From Klebsiella pneumoniae (GTDB taxonomy: Bacteria; Pseudomonadota; Gammaproteobacteria; Eutrophobiales; Eutrophobiaceae), in the NCBI GenBank assembly GCA_945878555.1, contig CAMDWI010000003.1, forward strand, positions 84,287 to 148,286: DNA of 64,000 bases. Reading direction: 5' to 3'. Shown piece by piece: positions 1-8,977 of this stretch. The position numbers and the translations under genes are program-made. The notes below the pieces were generated by a model. The model was not told the DNA's origin and made no database searches. It saw only the letters and a list, made by a program, of their open reading frames with translations. Positions within the stretch are counted from its first letter, which is position 1. Every line of letters begins with the position of its first letter.

Positions 1-93
1 CGTACGACCAGCTACGGTGAGGAACGTCCGGTCTCTGACAGCCATGACGAGCAAGGCTGGAGCCAGAACCGTCGCGTTGAAATCATTTATTGA
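1..93 (+). CDS. pal: Peptidoglycan-associated lipoprotein Pal (3' end only)
   Basis: The last 30 codons of a gene that begins before the window. The readable tail (SYGEERP, then NRRVEIIY and a TGA stop) is the usual end of the OmpA-like peptidoglycan-binding domain of Pal, the outer-membrane lipoprotein of the Tol-Pal system that helps the outer membrane constrict at division. The gene that follows is cpoB, its usual partner, which supports the call. The lipobox and most of the domain lie outside the window and cannot be checked. Confidence 0.88.
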   Translation, partial: RTTSYGEERPVSDSHDEQGWSQNRRVEIIY

Positions 94-104
94 TAGCGGC
101 ATCC

Positions 105-1199
105 ATGGCAACGCTGGCCCGTAAATTATCTCCTGTCATCCTGCTTTTGGCCGTGCCTGCCGGGCCATTGTTCGCGCAGGCCACGGTCAGTTCTTCCGGC
201 CAGCCGGCCGGTACGCTCGAACAACGTGTCGAGCGCATGGAAAGGATGATGCAAAGCCAGGGTCTACTGGAAATATTGCAGCAGGTACAACAGTTACAGC
301 AGGACATCAGCCTGCTGCGTGGCGAGATTGAGACTCACAATTACAACCTTGACCAGCTGACGCGTCGCCAGCGCGACCTGTATGCCGATATGGATAGCCG
401 GCTACAGCAGCTTGAAGGTGGCGGAACGGTATTATCGGCAGACGGAACCACGGGTGCGCAAAATCCATCCGGGATGGACTCTCCGCCGCTGGAGACCTTG
501 TCGGCGATAGGTGATAACGCTCAGTCAAGCACAGGCTCCGTTCCTTCAAATAACAGCCTGCAGGTTGAGGTCATAAGCTCGACTCCTGCTCAACAAACCG
601 CGGCGAATCCGATGACCCGGCCGGGTGCACAGGCACCTGTGAACACAACACAACTGCCACCCTCCACACAGATTCAGGGCGCAGGACAGACTGTACAAAC
701 GAACGCACCGACACAGGTTCAGGCCGATGTCGTCGGCATGTCCGACACGACCCCGGCGACGGCAACACCGCCGGTCAGTGCCGACCCGGTACAACTACAG
801 GCAGAATACCAGCAGGCTTTTAATTTACTCAGACAGTCACTGTATGATCAGGCGATCAAGGCCTTCCAGCAATTCCTGCTAAATCACCCGAATGATCGTT
901 ACTCGGACAACGCACAGTACTGGCTGGCCGAGGCCTACTTTGTCAAACGTGAATATCCGCTCGCGCTCGATGAATACAACAAGGTCATCACCAACTTCCC
1001 GGAAAGCCAGAAGGTCAGTGATGCGATGCTGAAGGTCGGCTTTACCATGATTGAGCTCGGCCAGATTGATAACGCCAGAGAACATCTACAGGCACTGATA
1101 CGTCAACAACCGGATTCGACCGTGGCCAGGCTCGCTGATGAGAGACTGAAACAGCTTGGCTCGGCAACTCAACAGATTGTTCCGGAACAGGCTAACTAG
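105..1199 (+). CDS. cpoB: Tol-Pal accessory protein CpoB (YbgF)
   Basis: A periplasmic protein that links peptidoglycan synthesis to Tol-Pal constriction. From ATG 105 it has a signal peptide ending near PLFAQA, a coiled coil (about residues 25-100, rich in Gln/Leu heptads such as LQQVQQLQQD), a long Thr/Pro/Gln-rich linker (about 105-225) and a C-terminal run of TPR helices (about 230-350: FNLLRQSLYDQAIKAF, NAQYWLAEAYF, AMLKVGFTMIEL). It is about 364 residues, longer than the roughly 260 of E. coli CpoB, mostly because of the linker. A TTG at 90 overlaps the pal stop and is an alternative start, but ATG 105 gives a cleaner signal peptide. It follows pal directly, as in most gammaproteobacteria. 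Confidence 0.9.
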   Translation: MATLARKLSPVILLLAVPAGPLFAQATVSSSGQPAGTLEQRVERMERMMQSQGLLEILQQVQQLQQDISLLRGEIETHNYNLDQLTRRQRDLYADMDSRLQQLEGGGTVLSADGTTGAQNPSGMDSPPLETLSAIGDNAQSSTGSVPSNNSLQVEVISSTPAQQTAANPMTRPGAQAPVNTTQLPPSTQIQGAGQTVQTNAPTQVQADVVGMSDTTPATATPPVSADPVQLQAEYQQAFNLLRQSLYDQAIKAFQQFLLNHPNDRYSDNAQYWLAEAYFVKREYPLALDEYNKVITNFPESQKVSDAMLKVGFTMIELGQIDNAREHLQALIRQQPDSTVARLADERLKQLGSATQQIVPEQAN

Positions 1200-1208
1200 C
1201 CCTGGACC

Positions 1209-1895
1209 ATGTCACCTGTCCCGGTAACGGAGCAGGCCGGGTCAGACCTGCTGGCCAGGACACTGCGTATCAATGAAATCTTCCTGTCACTCCAGGGAGA
1301 ATCGATAAAAACCGGTCTGCCTACTGCCTTTATTCGTCTGACCGGTTGTCCACTACGTTGCCATTACTGCGACACCGAATATGCGTTCCATACCGGTGAG
1401 AAACTGACTATCTCCAGCATCATGCAAACAATCGCGGAATATCGCACCCGGCATGTCTGCGTCACCGGAGGCGAACCACTGGCACAAAAAAACTGTCTCG
1501 ACCTGCTGGTACATTTGTGTGATGAAGGTTACGAGGTGTCGCTGGAGACCAGTGGCGCTATAGATGTCTCAAAAGTCGACCCGCGGGTGATGAAGATTGT
1601 GGATCTGAAAACCCCGGCCTCCGGCGAGTCCGCCAAAAACCGTTATGACAACCTGGCCTGGTTGCGACACCCTGACCAGATCAAACTGGTTATCTGTAAC
1701 CGGGACGATTACGAGTGGTCACGTCAGTTGTTACAGGATCGCCAACTGCACGAGGTCTGCGAGGTGCTGTTTTCTCCAGCCTACGGTCAGCTTGAGGCCG
1801 CACAGCTGGCCGGATGGATACTGGAAGATAAACTGCCTGTCAGGTTCCAGATCCAGTTGCACAAATATCTCTGGGGCAATACGCGCGGAACATGA
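1209..1895 (+). CDS. queE: 7-carboxy-7-deazaguanine synthase QueE
   Basis: A radical-SAM enzyme that converts 6-carboxy-tetrahydropterin to 7-carboxy-7-deazaguanine in queuosine/preQ0 synthesis. The 228-residue product carries the [4Fe-4S] motif C-x3-C-x2-C in GCPLRCHYCD (about residues 46-55), the substrate-side LSLQGES stretch near the N-terminus, and the SAM-binding VTGGEPL motif (about residue 88). It lies 9 bp after cpoB and 41 bp before queC. The pal-cpoB-queE-queC order is common in pseudomonads and relatives, so all four are probably cotranscribed. Confidence 0.94.
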   Translation: MSPVPVTEQAGSDLLARTLRINEIFLSLQGESIKTGLPTAFIRLTGCPLRCHYCDTEYAFHTGEKLTISSIMQTIAEYRTRHVCVTGGEPLAQKNCLDLLVHLCDEGYEVSLETSGAIDVSKVDPRVMKIVDLKTPASGESAKNRYDNLAWLRHPDQIKLVICNRDDYEWSRQLLQDRQLHEVCEVLFSPAYGQLEAAQLAGWILEDKLPVRFQIQLHKYLWGNTRGT

Positions 1896-1936
1896 AACGG
1901 ACTGGTCCCCGTTCCCTGCTGAAATCGTAACGACTC

Positions 1937-2623
1937 ATGTCTGAAAATAACCCACTGAAAAAAGCCGTCGTGCTGCTATCCGGCGGCCTGGATTCGGCCA
2001 CCGTACTGGCGATTGCCACACAACAACAATATGAATGCCATGCACTCAGTTTTGATTATGGACAGCGCCATCGCGTAGAACTGCTCGCAGCAGAAAAAAT
2101 AGCTAAAACACTGCATGTAGCAAACCATCGTACGCTCATTGTCGACCTGACCCAGATCGGCGGGTCGGCGCTGACTGACAACAACATCGAAGTGCCACAA
2201 TCACCGGCATCAGGTATCCCGGTCACCTATGTGCCTGCCCGCAATATTATCTTTCTGTCGTTTGCGCTGGCCTATGCCGAGACAATACAGGCGTCGGATA
2301 TTTTCATTGGCGTGAATGTACTTGATTATTCGGGTTATCCGGACTGTAGACCAGAATTTATCGAATCATTTACACGCATGGCCAACCTGGGTACACGGGC
2401 CGGGGTGGAAGGTGATCCCGTCCGGATACACACGCCGCTGATCAAGATGAACAAGGCAGAGATAATAACGGCAGGTACAACCCTGGGTGTTGACTACGCA
2501 CAAACGATATCCTGTTACCAGGCAGATGCAGAGGGACGCGCCTGTGGTCTGTGTGATTCCTGCCGCTTCCGCAAAAAGGGCTTTGCCGAGGCAGGGGTTG
2601 CCGACCCGACCGTGTATCAATAA
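1937..2623 (+). CDS. queC: 7-cyano-7-deazaguanine synthase QueC
   Basis: An ATP-dependent enzyme that turns 7-carboxy-7-deazaguanine into preQ0, the step after QueE. The 228-residue protein has the PP-loop SGGLDS near residue 15, the [10 protein letters not shown] block, and a C-terminal zinc site built from Cys in [18 protein letters not shown]. It is the last gene of the pal-cpoB-queE-queC run. Its stop codon sits 5 bp before a large inverted-repeat element that probably ends transcription. Confidence 0.95.
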   Translation: MSENNPLKKAVVLLSGGLDSATVLAIATQQQYECHALSFDYGQRHRVELLAAEKIAKTLHVANHRTLIVDLTQIGGSALTDNNIEVPQSPASGIPVTYVPARNIIFLSFALAYAETIQASDIFIGVNVLDYSGYPDCRPEFIESFTRMANLGTRAGVEGDPVRIHTPLIKMNKAEIITAGTTLGVDYAQTISCYQADAEGRACGLCDSCRFRKKGFAEAGVADPTVYQ

Positions 2624-2628
2624 CGATG

Positions 2629-2889
2629 AAATAACTGTTCCGAAATCCACGATAGTTCAGATTAGGCACAGGAATATTACCGTGACAGACCGTTAGCCGC
2701 ATGGGCAAACGGCGGGTTAAGGAGCCGTTTGCGCCGTTACATGGATGTAACGGCTGGACTTTCGAGCGGAGCAGGAAGCGCAGCGATGAAAGCGGCGCTC
2801 GAGCGTACATGGATGTATTCACAGCGTGTCTGGAAGGGTAATATTCCCGTGCCTAATCTGAACTGCCGTGGATTTCGGAACAGTTATTT
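2629..2889. repeat. MITE-like element with 53-bp inverted termini
   Basis: About 261 bp filling the gap between convergent queC and the RND pump gene. Its ends, 2629-2681 and 2837-2889, are inverted copies that differ at only 3 of 53 positions. Inside are further hairpins: 2705-2713 with 2724-2732 (9 bp perfect), 2733-2754 (10-bp arms with a 2-base loop) and 2762-2768 with 2796-2802 (TCGAGCG/CGCTCGA). The decamer ACATGGATGT occurs twice (2739 and 2807). No open reading frame of note and no clear target-site duplication were found. A non-autonomous mobile element or a structured repeat family are both possible, and it may act as a bidirectional terminator. Confidence 0.75.
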
Positions 2890-2897
2890 AGTGTCCG

Positions 2898-5800
2898 TCA
2901 GGGTTTTGCTTTCATCGACTCGGCATACTCCAGCTCGGAGACCAGCTGTTCCGTCTCCGATGCGCGCGCCTTGGAAAACCGTGCCAGCAACATATACAGC
3001 ACCGGGGTCAGATACAAGGTAAACATTGCCGCCAGACCGAGCCCACCAAACACCACCCAGCCTATGGACGAACGCGCCTCGGCACCGGCGCCGCTACCGA
3101 GTATCAGTGGCAGTCCACCCATCACGGTACATAACATCGTCATCGTTACCGGACGCAAGCGGATCACCGCACCGGTCTCAATCGCCTTGCGGATATCATA
3201 TCCACGGTCGCGTAACTGGTCGGCGAACTCCACGACCAGCACGCCGTTCTTCGCCATCAAACCGATCAACATGACCAGGCCTATTTGTGAATAGATATTC
3301 AGTGAGGTCCCGGTCAGGAACAAGGCAAAGATTGCAGCAGCGATACCGAACGGTACCAGCATCATCACCACAATCGCACTGGTGAATCCCTCAAACTGGG
3401 CACACAACACCAGAAACACGACCAGCAAGGCTATGACATAGGTAATGATTACATCGCGCGAGGTCTCCTCAAGCGTAGCGGCATCACCGAGCAGGATCAT
3501 CGAAACATTGGCAGGCAACACGTCCGAGGCTATCGCCTTTAACTGCTCAACGGCTGTTTGCAGGGGAAACCCGGGGGTAATATCAAAATCCACCTCGATG
3601 GCCCGGCGCTGCGCTTCGCGCGGTAGCTCAGAAGCGATACCCTCTTCCCGCAACTTGACAACACTCGACAGCGGTAACAGCGTACCCGACTCGGTGTCTA
3701 CATACAGGTTGACCAGGTCCGAAGGATCATTGATCTCCTCGGTGGAGGCCTCCAGTAAAATGGGAACAGACTCGTCCTGGATATTCAGGTCAACCACCTC
3801 GTCGCCATCTATCATGACCCGCAACGTCTCTGCCAGATTGTCCAGATTGATACCGAGATCCGAGGCCCGACGTCTGTCGATTTCCAGCAAAAGCTGCGGC
3901 TGGGTAGGCTCATAGGAGATCTCAGGACCCGACAAGTCTTCTGAAGTCTGCTCAACCGTCGCTGCAAATTTTTTCGCGGCCTCGTAAATCTCTGCATACT
4001 CATTACCAATCAACGCGACACTGAGCCGGTTACCGCCGCCGCGACCCATACCGAGACTGTTGGAACCGGACACGGAAATCTGCAGGCCCGGGATATGCTC
4101 AAACGCACTGCCTAGCGAACGCATAATCTGTTGTTGGCTGCGATCACGTTCACTCCAGTCAGCCAGAGGGACTATAATCGACCCACGGTTCGGATCGAAG
4201 GTACCGACGATTGTAAAAAGGGATCGGACTTCACCACTATCGACCATCGGTGCCAGAACCTGCTCCACCTTGCGGGTCTGCTGATCCATATATCCAATCC
4301 CTACCCCATCTGGCGCGCTCATATTGACCCTGAACATGCCTCGGTCTTCGGTTGGTACAAGTTCCTGATCCAGCTGTTTGTAAACGGAGAAGGCGCCTAC
4401 GGCCAGGCACAGTGCAACCAGTATTGCACTAAATGGATGGTTCAGTGTCTTTGCCAGACTGCGGGAATAGAGTTGTACCAGCAGTGTGCCGAGTCGGCCC
4501 ATCACGCCTGACGAGTGCTTTTCCTTATCCATATCGGGCAGTCGTGAGGCCATCGCCGGTACCAGCGTCAGCGAGACAAAACTCGAAATCGCAACGGCAA
4601 GGGCGAGCACAAACCCGAACTCACGGAACAATCTGCCGGCCGTACCTGGCAGGAAGGCAATTGGTACAAAGACCGACACCAGCACAACAGTTGTGGTAAC
4701 GACTGCAAAAAATACCTGCCGTGTTCCGAGCACAGCGGCAGCACGACCACCCACATGTTGCTTGCGCCGACGCAGGATATTTTCGAGCACTACGATCGCA
4801 TCATCCACCACCAGGCCGGTGGCGAGTACCAGTGCAAACAGGGTAAGGATATTAATCGAGAAACCAAACAACCAGATGCCGGCAATCGTACCAATCAATG
4901 AGATCGGTATGGCGATACTGGGTATCAGGGTAGCCCTGAGCGAACCCATAAACATCCATATCGTGGCGATAACAATCAATACAGTAATCAGCAGGGTGAA
5001 CAACACTTCCTTGACCGAGCTGCGGATAAATTCGGCGTCATCGTTGGTGATAACCAGCTCGACATTATCAAAGCGTTCGTTCAGCTGCTCTACTGTGCGG
5101 CGGACATTGTCGGAGATATCGATCGTGTTTGATTTGGCCTTGCGGATCACACCCATCGCAATAACACTGCGGCCATTCAGCCGGGTATACCGCTGGGCAT
5201 CCTCTGGGCCAAAATAGACCCTGGCCACATCACCGACCCGGGTATTATCACGGATGATCATATTGGCCACCTGTTCGGCTGTGTAGACCGAAGCATCCGC
5301 ACGCACTACCAGCTCCTGGCTCTCGGAACGGAAGCTGCCCGCTGGCACATCGAACGGGGCGCGTTGCAAGGTATCGACCACATCCGAAACAGACAGGCCC
5401 AGACTGGTCAAGCGCAATGGATCCACTACTACGCGCAAGACGCGATTGCGCTCACCAAACAACGAGATATCGGCCACGCCTTCTATGGAGATCAGTTCGG
5501 GGATGATGTCCTTTTCGAGAATACGGGTGATGTCTTCTTCGATCAGTGTATCGCTATAGATCGACAGATTCATGATGGGCTGCGAGTCTGAATCCGCCTT
5601 GATGATGTTGATCTCTTCAACCCGGTCCGGTAGTCGCCTTTGCACCCGACTGACGGCCTCGCGCACATCGGACGCGGCATAATCCAGGTCAGAGCCGGGC
5701 TGGAACTCGATCCGGATACGCGACACGTTTTCCTCTGAGCTTGAGCTGATATTCTTTACACCGGACACACGAGCCACCGCCCCTTCGATGACGCTCGTCA

Positions 5801-6005
5801 CCTCCGTGTCTATCGTCTCCGGAGACGCCCCGGGGTAGATGACAAAAACACTGACCACAGGATAATCAACATCGGGCAATTCACGTACTTCAACCAGATT
5901 TATAGCTGCCAGACCCGCCAGCGCAATCAGCAGGTTTGCCACCATCACCAGTACCGGGCGACGTATACTCAGGCCGGGCAAGTCATTGATATCAACTGAC
6001 ATCAT
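2898..6005 (-). CDS. RND efflux pump permease subunit (HAE1/AcrB-like)
   Basis: Inner-membrane proton-driven exporter of the hydrophobe/amphiphile efflux family, about 1035 residues as expected. The N-terminal LSIRRPVLVMVANLLIALAG is the first membrane helix after the usual short leader. The proton-relay pair is visible in GLVVDDAIVVLENI (TM4) and the partner Lys in LIGLMAKNGVLVVEFADQ (TM10). The ATG at 6005 overlaps the TGA of the adaptor gene as TGATG, and a second ATG lies 3 bases later. The two genes therefore form a translationally coupled pair. No outer-membrane TolC partner or regulator lies next to them. The substrate cannot be told from sequence. Confidence 0.93.
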   Translation of the reverse strand: MMSVDINDLPGLSIRRPVLVMVANLLIALAGLAAINLVEVRELPDVDYPVVSVFVIYPGASPETIDTEVTSVIEGAVARVSGVKNISSSSEENVSRIRIEFQPGSDLDYAASDVREAVSRVQRRLPDRVEEINIIKADSDSQPIMNLSIYSDTLIEEDITRILEKDIIPELISIEGVADISLFGERNRVLRVVVDPLRLTSLGLSVSDVVDTLQRAPFDVPAGSFRSESQELVVRADASVYTAEQVANMIIRDNTRVGDVARVYFGPEDAQRYTRLNGRSVIAMGVIRKAKSNTIDISDNVRRTVEQLNERFDNVELVITNDDAEFIRSSVKEVLFTLLITVLIVIATIWMFMGSLRATLIPSIAIPISLIGTIAGIWLFGFSINILTLFALVLATGLVVDDAIVVLENILRRRKQHVGGRAAAVLGTRQVFFAVVTTTVVLVSVFVPIAFLPGTAGRLFREFGFVLALAVAISSFVSLTLVPAMASRLPDMDKEKHSSGVMGRLGTLLVQLYSRSLAKTLNHPFSAILVALCLAVGAFSVYKQLDQELVPTEDRGMFRVNMSAPDGVGIGYMDQQTRKVEQVLAPMVDSGEVRSLFTIVGTFDPNRGSIIVPLADWSERDRSQQQIMRSLGSAFEHIPGLQISVSGSNSLGMGRGGGNRLSVALIGNEYAEIYEAAKKFAATVEQTSEDLSGPEISYEPTQPQLLLEIDRRRASDLGINLDNLAETLRVMIDGDEVVDLNIQDESVPILLEASTEEINDPSDLVNLYVDTESGTLLPLSSVVKLREEGIASELPREAQRRAIEVDFDITPGFPLQTAVEQLKAIASDVLPANVSMILLGDAATLEETSRDVIITYVIALLVVFLVLCAQFEGFTSAIVVMMLVPFGIAAAIFALFLTGTSLNIYSQIGLVMLIGLMAKNGVLVVEFADQLRDRGYDIRKAIETGAVIRLRPVTMTMLCTVMGGLPLILGSGAGAEARSSIGWVVFGGLGLAAMFTLYLTPVLYMLLARFSKARASETEQLVSELEYAESMKAKP

Positions 6006-7096
6006 CAACTCTCGATTTTTACGGTCCGGTCCATCTGTTCGTAGTCACCCTTTTCACGCACGGTATGTTCAACCTTGATACCTTCATACATACGCTGTAC
6101 ACCCTCAACCACGATCAGGTCGGCTTCTGCGAGAGCCGCCTCAACAAGCACCTGTCCCTGTTGACGCTGGATGATGCGCACCGGTATCCGGCTGGCCTGG
6201 CCCGTGCTGACCCGCCACACGTGTGAACCATCGGCGCCCCACTGTACTGCTATTTCGGGCAAAACGGGGAACGACTTGCCGCGTATATCCAGCTGCACCC
6301 TGAAACTCATGCCGGGCCTGAGATTGTCGTCCTGGTTGTCTACGTTCGCACGCACTGTGAATGTCCTGGTCAGCGGATCGATACGGCTGCCGATATCTAC
6401 GACCATACCCTGTGCCGCCGTGGCTTCATCATTCCATGGATTGATGGCTATCTGTTCACCTGCCTTCAACGTACCAACCATGATCTCAGGAACTTCAAAA
6501 CTGATCAGCAGGGCATCCCGGTTATCTATTGTGGTAATGACTGTCGACTGATCTACACGGTCACCCGGATCAATCCCGGCTATGCCAACGTAGCCGGCAA
6601 ACGGTGCGCGAACCGTCCTGTCATCCAGCGCAATCTGCGCCTGCTGCAGTTCTACCTCGGCTGTTTCCAGTGCTGTCCTGGCCGCATCCAGCACGGTGGG
6701 TAATATGGCACCGCTGCCTGCTGTACGCTCATATCGCTCAAATAATTTTTTTGCATCTTCACGTCTTATTCTGGCGAGTTCGAGTGCAAGCTTCTCGGTG
6801 CGGGCATCAAGCTGTACCAGCACATCACCCTTGTTGACACGCTGGCCAGGCCCGAAGTTGACGGCAACCACCTCACCCGAGGTCTTCGGTGTTATTGTGA
6901 CAGACTGTATGGCGCGCGAGGTACCAACCGCCTCGATACGGGTCAGCTCATCGGAAAAACGGACCTGTTCAACCACCACGGTCACTGTTTTGTCAGCACC
7001 GCGCTCCCGGCCGGTATCTGCGGGTTCATTCGTACATCCGGCCAGAACAAACAAGCCTGCGAGGGCAATACCTGCAACTCTGAACATATTTTCCAT
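6005..7096 (-). CDS. RND efflux periplasmic adaptor lipoprotein
   Basis: Membrane-fusion protein that bridges the inner-membrane pump to an outer-membrane channel. From ATG 7096 (MENMFRV) the protein is about 363 residues with a lipoprotein signal ending in LFVLAGC, so Cys is the likely acylated residue. ATG 7087 has a better spaced GGAA upstream and may be the true start. It has the lipoyl-like half motifs (VVAVNFGPGQRVNKGDVLVQLD and FAGYVGIAGIDPGDRV), a helical hairpin between them, and a beta-barrel region. A longer frame extends upstream to 7189 but would bury the signal peptide. It overlaps the permease start by one base. Confidence 0.9.
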   Translation of the reverse strand: MENMFRVAGIALAGLFVLAGCTNEPADTGRERGADKTVTVVVEQVRFSDELTRIEAVGTSRAIQSVTITPKTSGEVVAVNFGPGQRVNKGDVLVQLDARTEKLALELARIRREDAKKLFERYERTAGSGAILPTVLDAARTALETAEVELQQAQIALDDRTVRAPFAGYVGIAGIDPGDRVDQSTVITTIDNRDALLISFEVPEIMVGTLKAGEQIAINPWNDEATAAQGMVVDIGSRIDPLTRTFTVRANVDNQDDNLRPGMSFRVQLDIRGKSFPVLPEIAVQWGADGSHVWRVSTGQASRIPVRIIQRQQGQVLVEAALAEADLIVVEGVQRMYEGIKVEHTVREKGDYEQMDRTVKIES

Positions 7097-7531
7097 CTTC
7101 TGTAGTAGTACCGGGACTAGATATTTATCATCAATAAAGGCGACGACCTGCATGCATCTTAACCGCTGGAGGCCACAGGAAGAATCCATTGCGGGCCTGA
7201 CAGACCAACATTCACAATAAATCCACTTTTGTGGGTGTTTATGTCCACAACATGCACGATTCCATCGTAATGTACTACTCGTGAAATAGCTGTGAAATTA
7301 ATGCCGGCATGACGCCTGTTTTATGAATAACACTGGACACTTATTGCGAACTGTCCCGGGTCCGGGACCGTAAAACCGGCAATCACAGTTAATCTGGTTT
7401 GCACCAAAACAGACTTGATGCACCAATGTATGATTTCCGTGGGTATTCTGCGCAGTTTGAGGCGCAGGCAGAAGTTTCCCCGCCGCGATGTTTTCGGCCC
7501 GGGGACGGGTCTCTTACAGCCTTTGATCCAA
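7097..7531. other. Intergenic region between efflux operon and serine palmitoyltransferase gene
   Basis: About 435 bp without a supportable gene. It must hold the promoter of the minus-strand RND pair and the end of the minus-strand lipid arm. A perfect 7-bp hairpin with a 2-base loop (7353-7368, GTCCCGG/CCGGGAC) has no U-tract on either side, so a terminator role is weak. A short TGTGG/CCACA inverted pair (7230-7249) could be an operator but is below what I would call. No confident -35/-10 pair was found. Confidence 0.5.
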
Positions 7532-8716
7532 TCAGCGGGACAGACTAACCAGCTCGGTAAATGCGCTGCACAGTTTCTCTATCTGTTCCGGTGTATGTGC
7601 TGCGCTGAGGCTGCAACGTATCAGCGGTCTGCCGTCCGGTGCGGCCGGTGGGAAGATCAGGTTCACGTAAACCCCTAGCTCCATTAACGCACTCCACAAG
7701 GTCACAGCCTGTGGTGGCGTATCGAGCTGGGCAGCAATTACCGGACCGGGTACCGGTCCGACCCGATATCCCTGTTCTTTCAGACAACTATAGAGCCGGT
7801 TTGCATTTTGCCAGAGGCGTTCACGTAAATGGGTACCGTCACGCAGCAGTATCAGTGCCGCACGCGCAGAGGCTATGTTCGATGGCGATGGAGATGCAGT
7901 AAATATATAGGGCCGACTCAGATATCGCATCAAATCGAGTTGTTCATGATTACTGACGCAATAGCCGCCGATACTGCCGAGACTCTTGCTGAATGTACCG
8001 GTGATAAAGTCGACCTGATCGGTCACACCGGTCTCCTCTACCAGTCCCTGCCCGGTCTTGCCGAGCACGCCCAGCGAGTGTGCTTCATCGATCAGCATAT
8101 ATGCGCCATGGGCCTTCGTGACCTTGACCATTTCCGGCAATGGCGCCTTGTCACCGAGCATGCTGTAGATGCCTTCAACAATAACCAGTGTTGAACGTGC
8201 CCGATCACCCAGGCGGGCGAGCCGCTTGTCTAGATCAGCGGCATCATTGTGGCGGAACCGGATCACTTCAGCGCCACTCAGTCGACACCCGTCATAGATG
8301 CTGGCATGACAATGTGCATCTATCATCAATACATCACCCTGACCTGCCAGGCCGGAAATCGTGCCGAGATTGGCCTGATATCCGGTTGAAAAGACCACGG
8401 CATGTTTACAGTTATAAAATTCTGCAAACTCCCTTTCCAGTGCGCGGTGGCCGTCGTAATTTCCATTGGCCATTCGGGATCCGGTCGTGCCGGTACCTTC
8501 TTCATCTATCGCCTTGTGTGCCGCAGCGAGACATTCCGGCGCAAACGTCAGTCCGAGATAATTGTTCGTACCTGCCAGTAATACGCGTTTGCCACCGATA
8601 CTGGCCTCGGTTGCTGAATACATTTTTTCTATCGGTGTGCCGAAGATCGATGGACGGATCTCGAGCAAGGCCTTGCGGTCATCACCAAACGCGGAAAATT
8701 TATCAAACAGATCCAT
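7532..8716 (-). CDS. spt: Serine palmitoyltransferase-type alpha-oxoamine synthase
   Basis: PLP enzyme, 394 residues, that would condense serine with a long-chain acyl thioester to give 3-ketosphinganine, the first step of sphingolipid synthesis. Visible features are the PLP-stacking His in IDAHCHASIYDG (H137), the IDEAHSLGVLG cofactor site (D210, H213), and the Schiff-base Lys in GTFSKSLGSIGGY (K244). The FSKS context is that of SPTs; the BioF in this window reads TFGKALG instead. It is last in a minus-strand operon after an acyl-AMP ligase, a reductase and an ACP, and shares one base with the ACP stop (TAATG). That company argues against BioF or 2-amino-3-ketobutyrate ligase. The substrate remains inferred. 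Confidence 0.82.
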   Translation of the reverse strand: MDLFDKFSAFGDDRKALLEIRPSIFGTPIEKMYSATEASIGGKRVLLAGTNNYLGLTFAPECLAAAHKAIDEEGTGTTGSRMANGNYDGHRALEREFAEFYNCKHAVVFSTGYQANLGTISGLAGQGDVLMIDAHCHASIYDGCRLSGAEVIRFRHNDAADLDKRLARLGDRARSTLVIVEGIYSMLGDKAPLPEMVKVTKAHGAYMLIDEAHSLGVLGKTGQGLVEETGVTDQVDFITGTFSKSLGSIGGYCVSNHEQLDLMRYLSRPYIFTASPSPSNIASARAALILLRDGTHLRERLWQNANRLYSCLKEQGYRVGPVPGPVIAAQLDTPPQAVTLWSALMELGVYVNLIFPPAAPDGRPLIRCSLSAAHTPEQIEKLCSAFTELVSLSR

Positions 8717-8967
8717 TATTTTTCTGACTCTATACGTTCAATCATACGGGCAAGATCACTGACCAGCTGCACTTCTGCCATCAGGTTAAGCGGAATGGAA
8801 ATATCAAACTCATCCTCGATTTCCATAATCAAATCCAGAATCTTCACTGAATCAAGCGCAAACTGATCCACCAGGTTGGAATCGGGACGAATCTCGATCC
8901 CTGGCCCGGCAATGCGCTCAAGATGTGTGATTATCCTTTGCAGTGTATTTTCATAATTGTCTGTCAT
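8716..8967 (-). CDS. Dedicated acyl carrier protein of the sphingolipid cluster
   Basis: An 83-residue acidic ACP from ATG 8967 (MTDNYEN). The 4'-phosphopantetheine attachment site is Ser40 in FALDSVKILDLIMEIEDEF, which matches the usual D-S-[LV] context. A longer frame to 9018 would overlap the upstream reductase gene and adds no ACP sequence. It lies 10 bp after the reductase and overlaps the SPT start by one base. In Caulobacter a dedicated ACP in the same position carries the acyl chain for SPT, and I infer the same role here. It is clearly not the housekeeping AcpP, which would sit among fab genes. Confidence 0.87.
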   Translation of the reverse strand: MTDNYENTLQRIITHLERIAGPGIEIRPDSNLVDQFALDSVKILDLIMEIEDEFDISIPLNLMAEVQLVSDLARMIERIESEK

Positions 8968-8977
8968 ATCAATCCCG

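Noticed and set aside
2629..2889. A tRNA or a REP-associated transposase gene in the queC downstream gap
   Set aside because: No cloverleaf or CCA-like end was found, and there is no open frame of useful length; only inverted repeats are visible.
4486..5217. A 243-codon plus-strand frame opposite the RND permease
   Set aside because: It is antisense to a strongly conserved gene, has biased Ser/Thr/Arg composition and no recognisable motif.
7353..7368. GC-rich hairpin as a rho-independent terminator
   Set aside because: No T-run on either side, so it does not meet the usual form.
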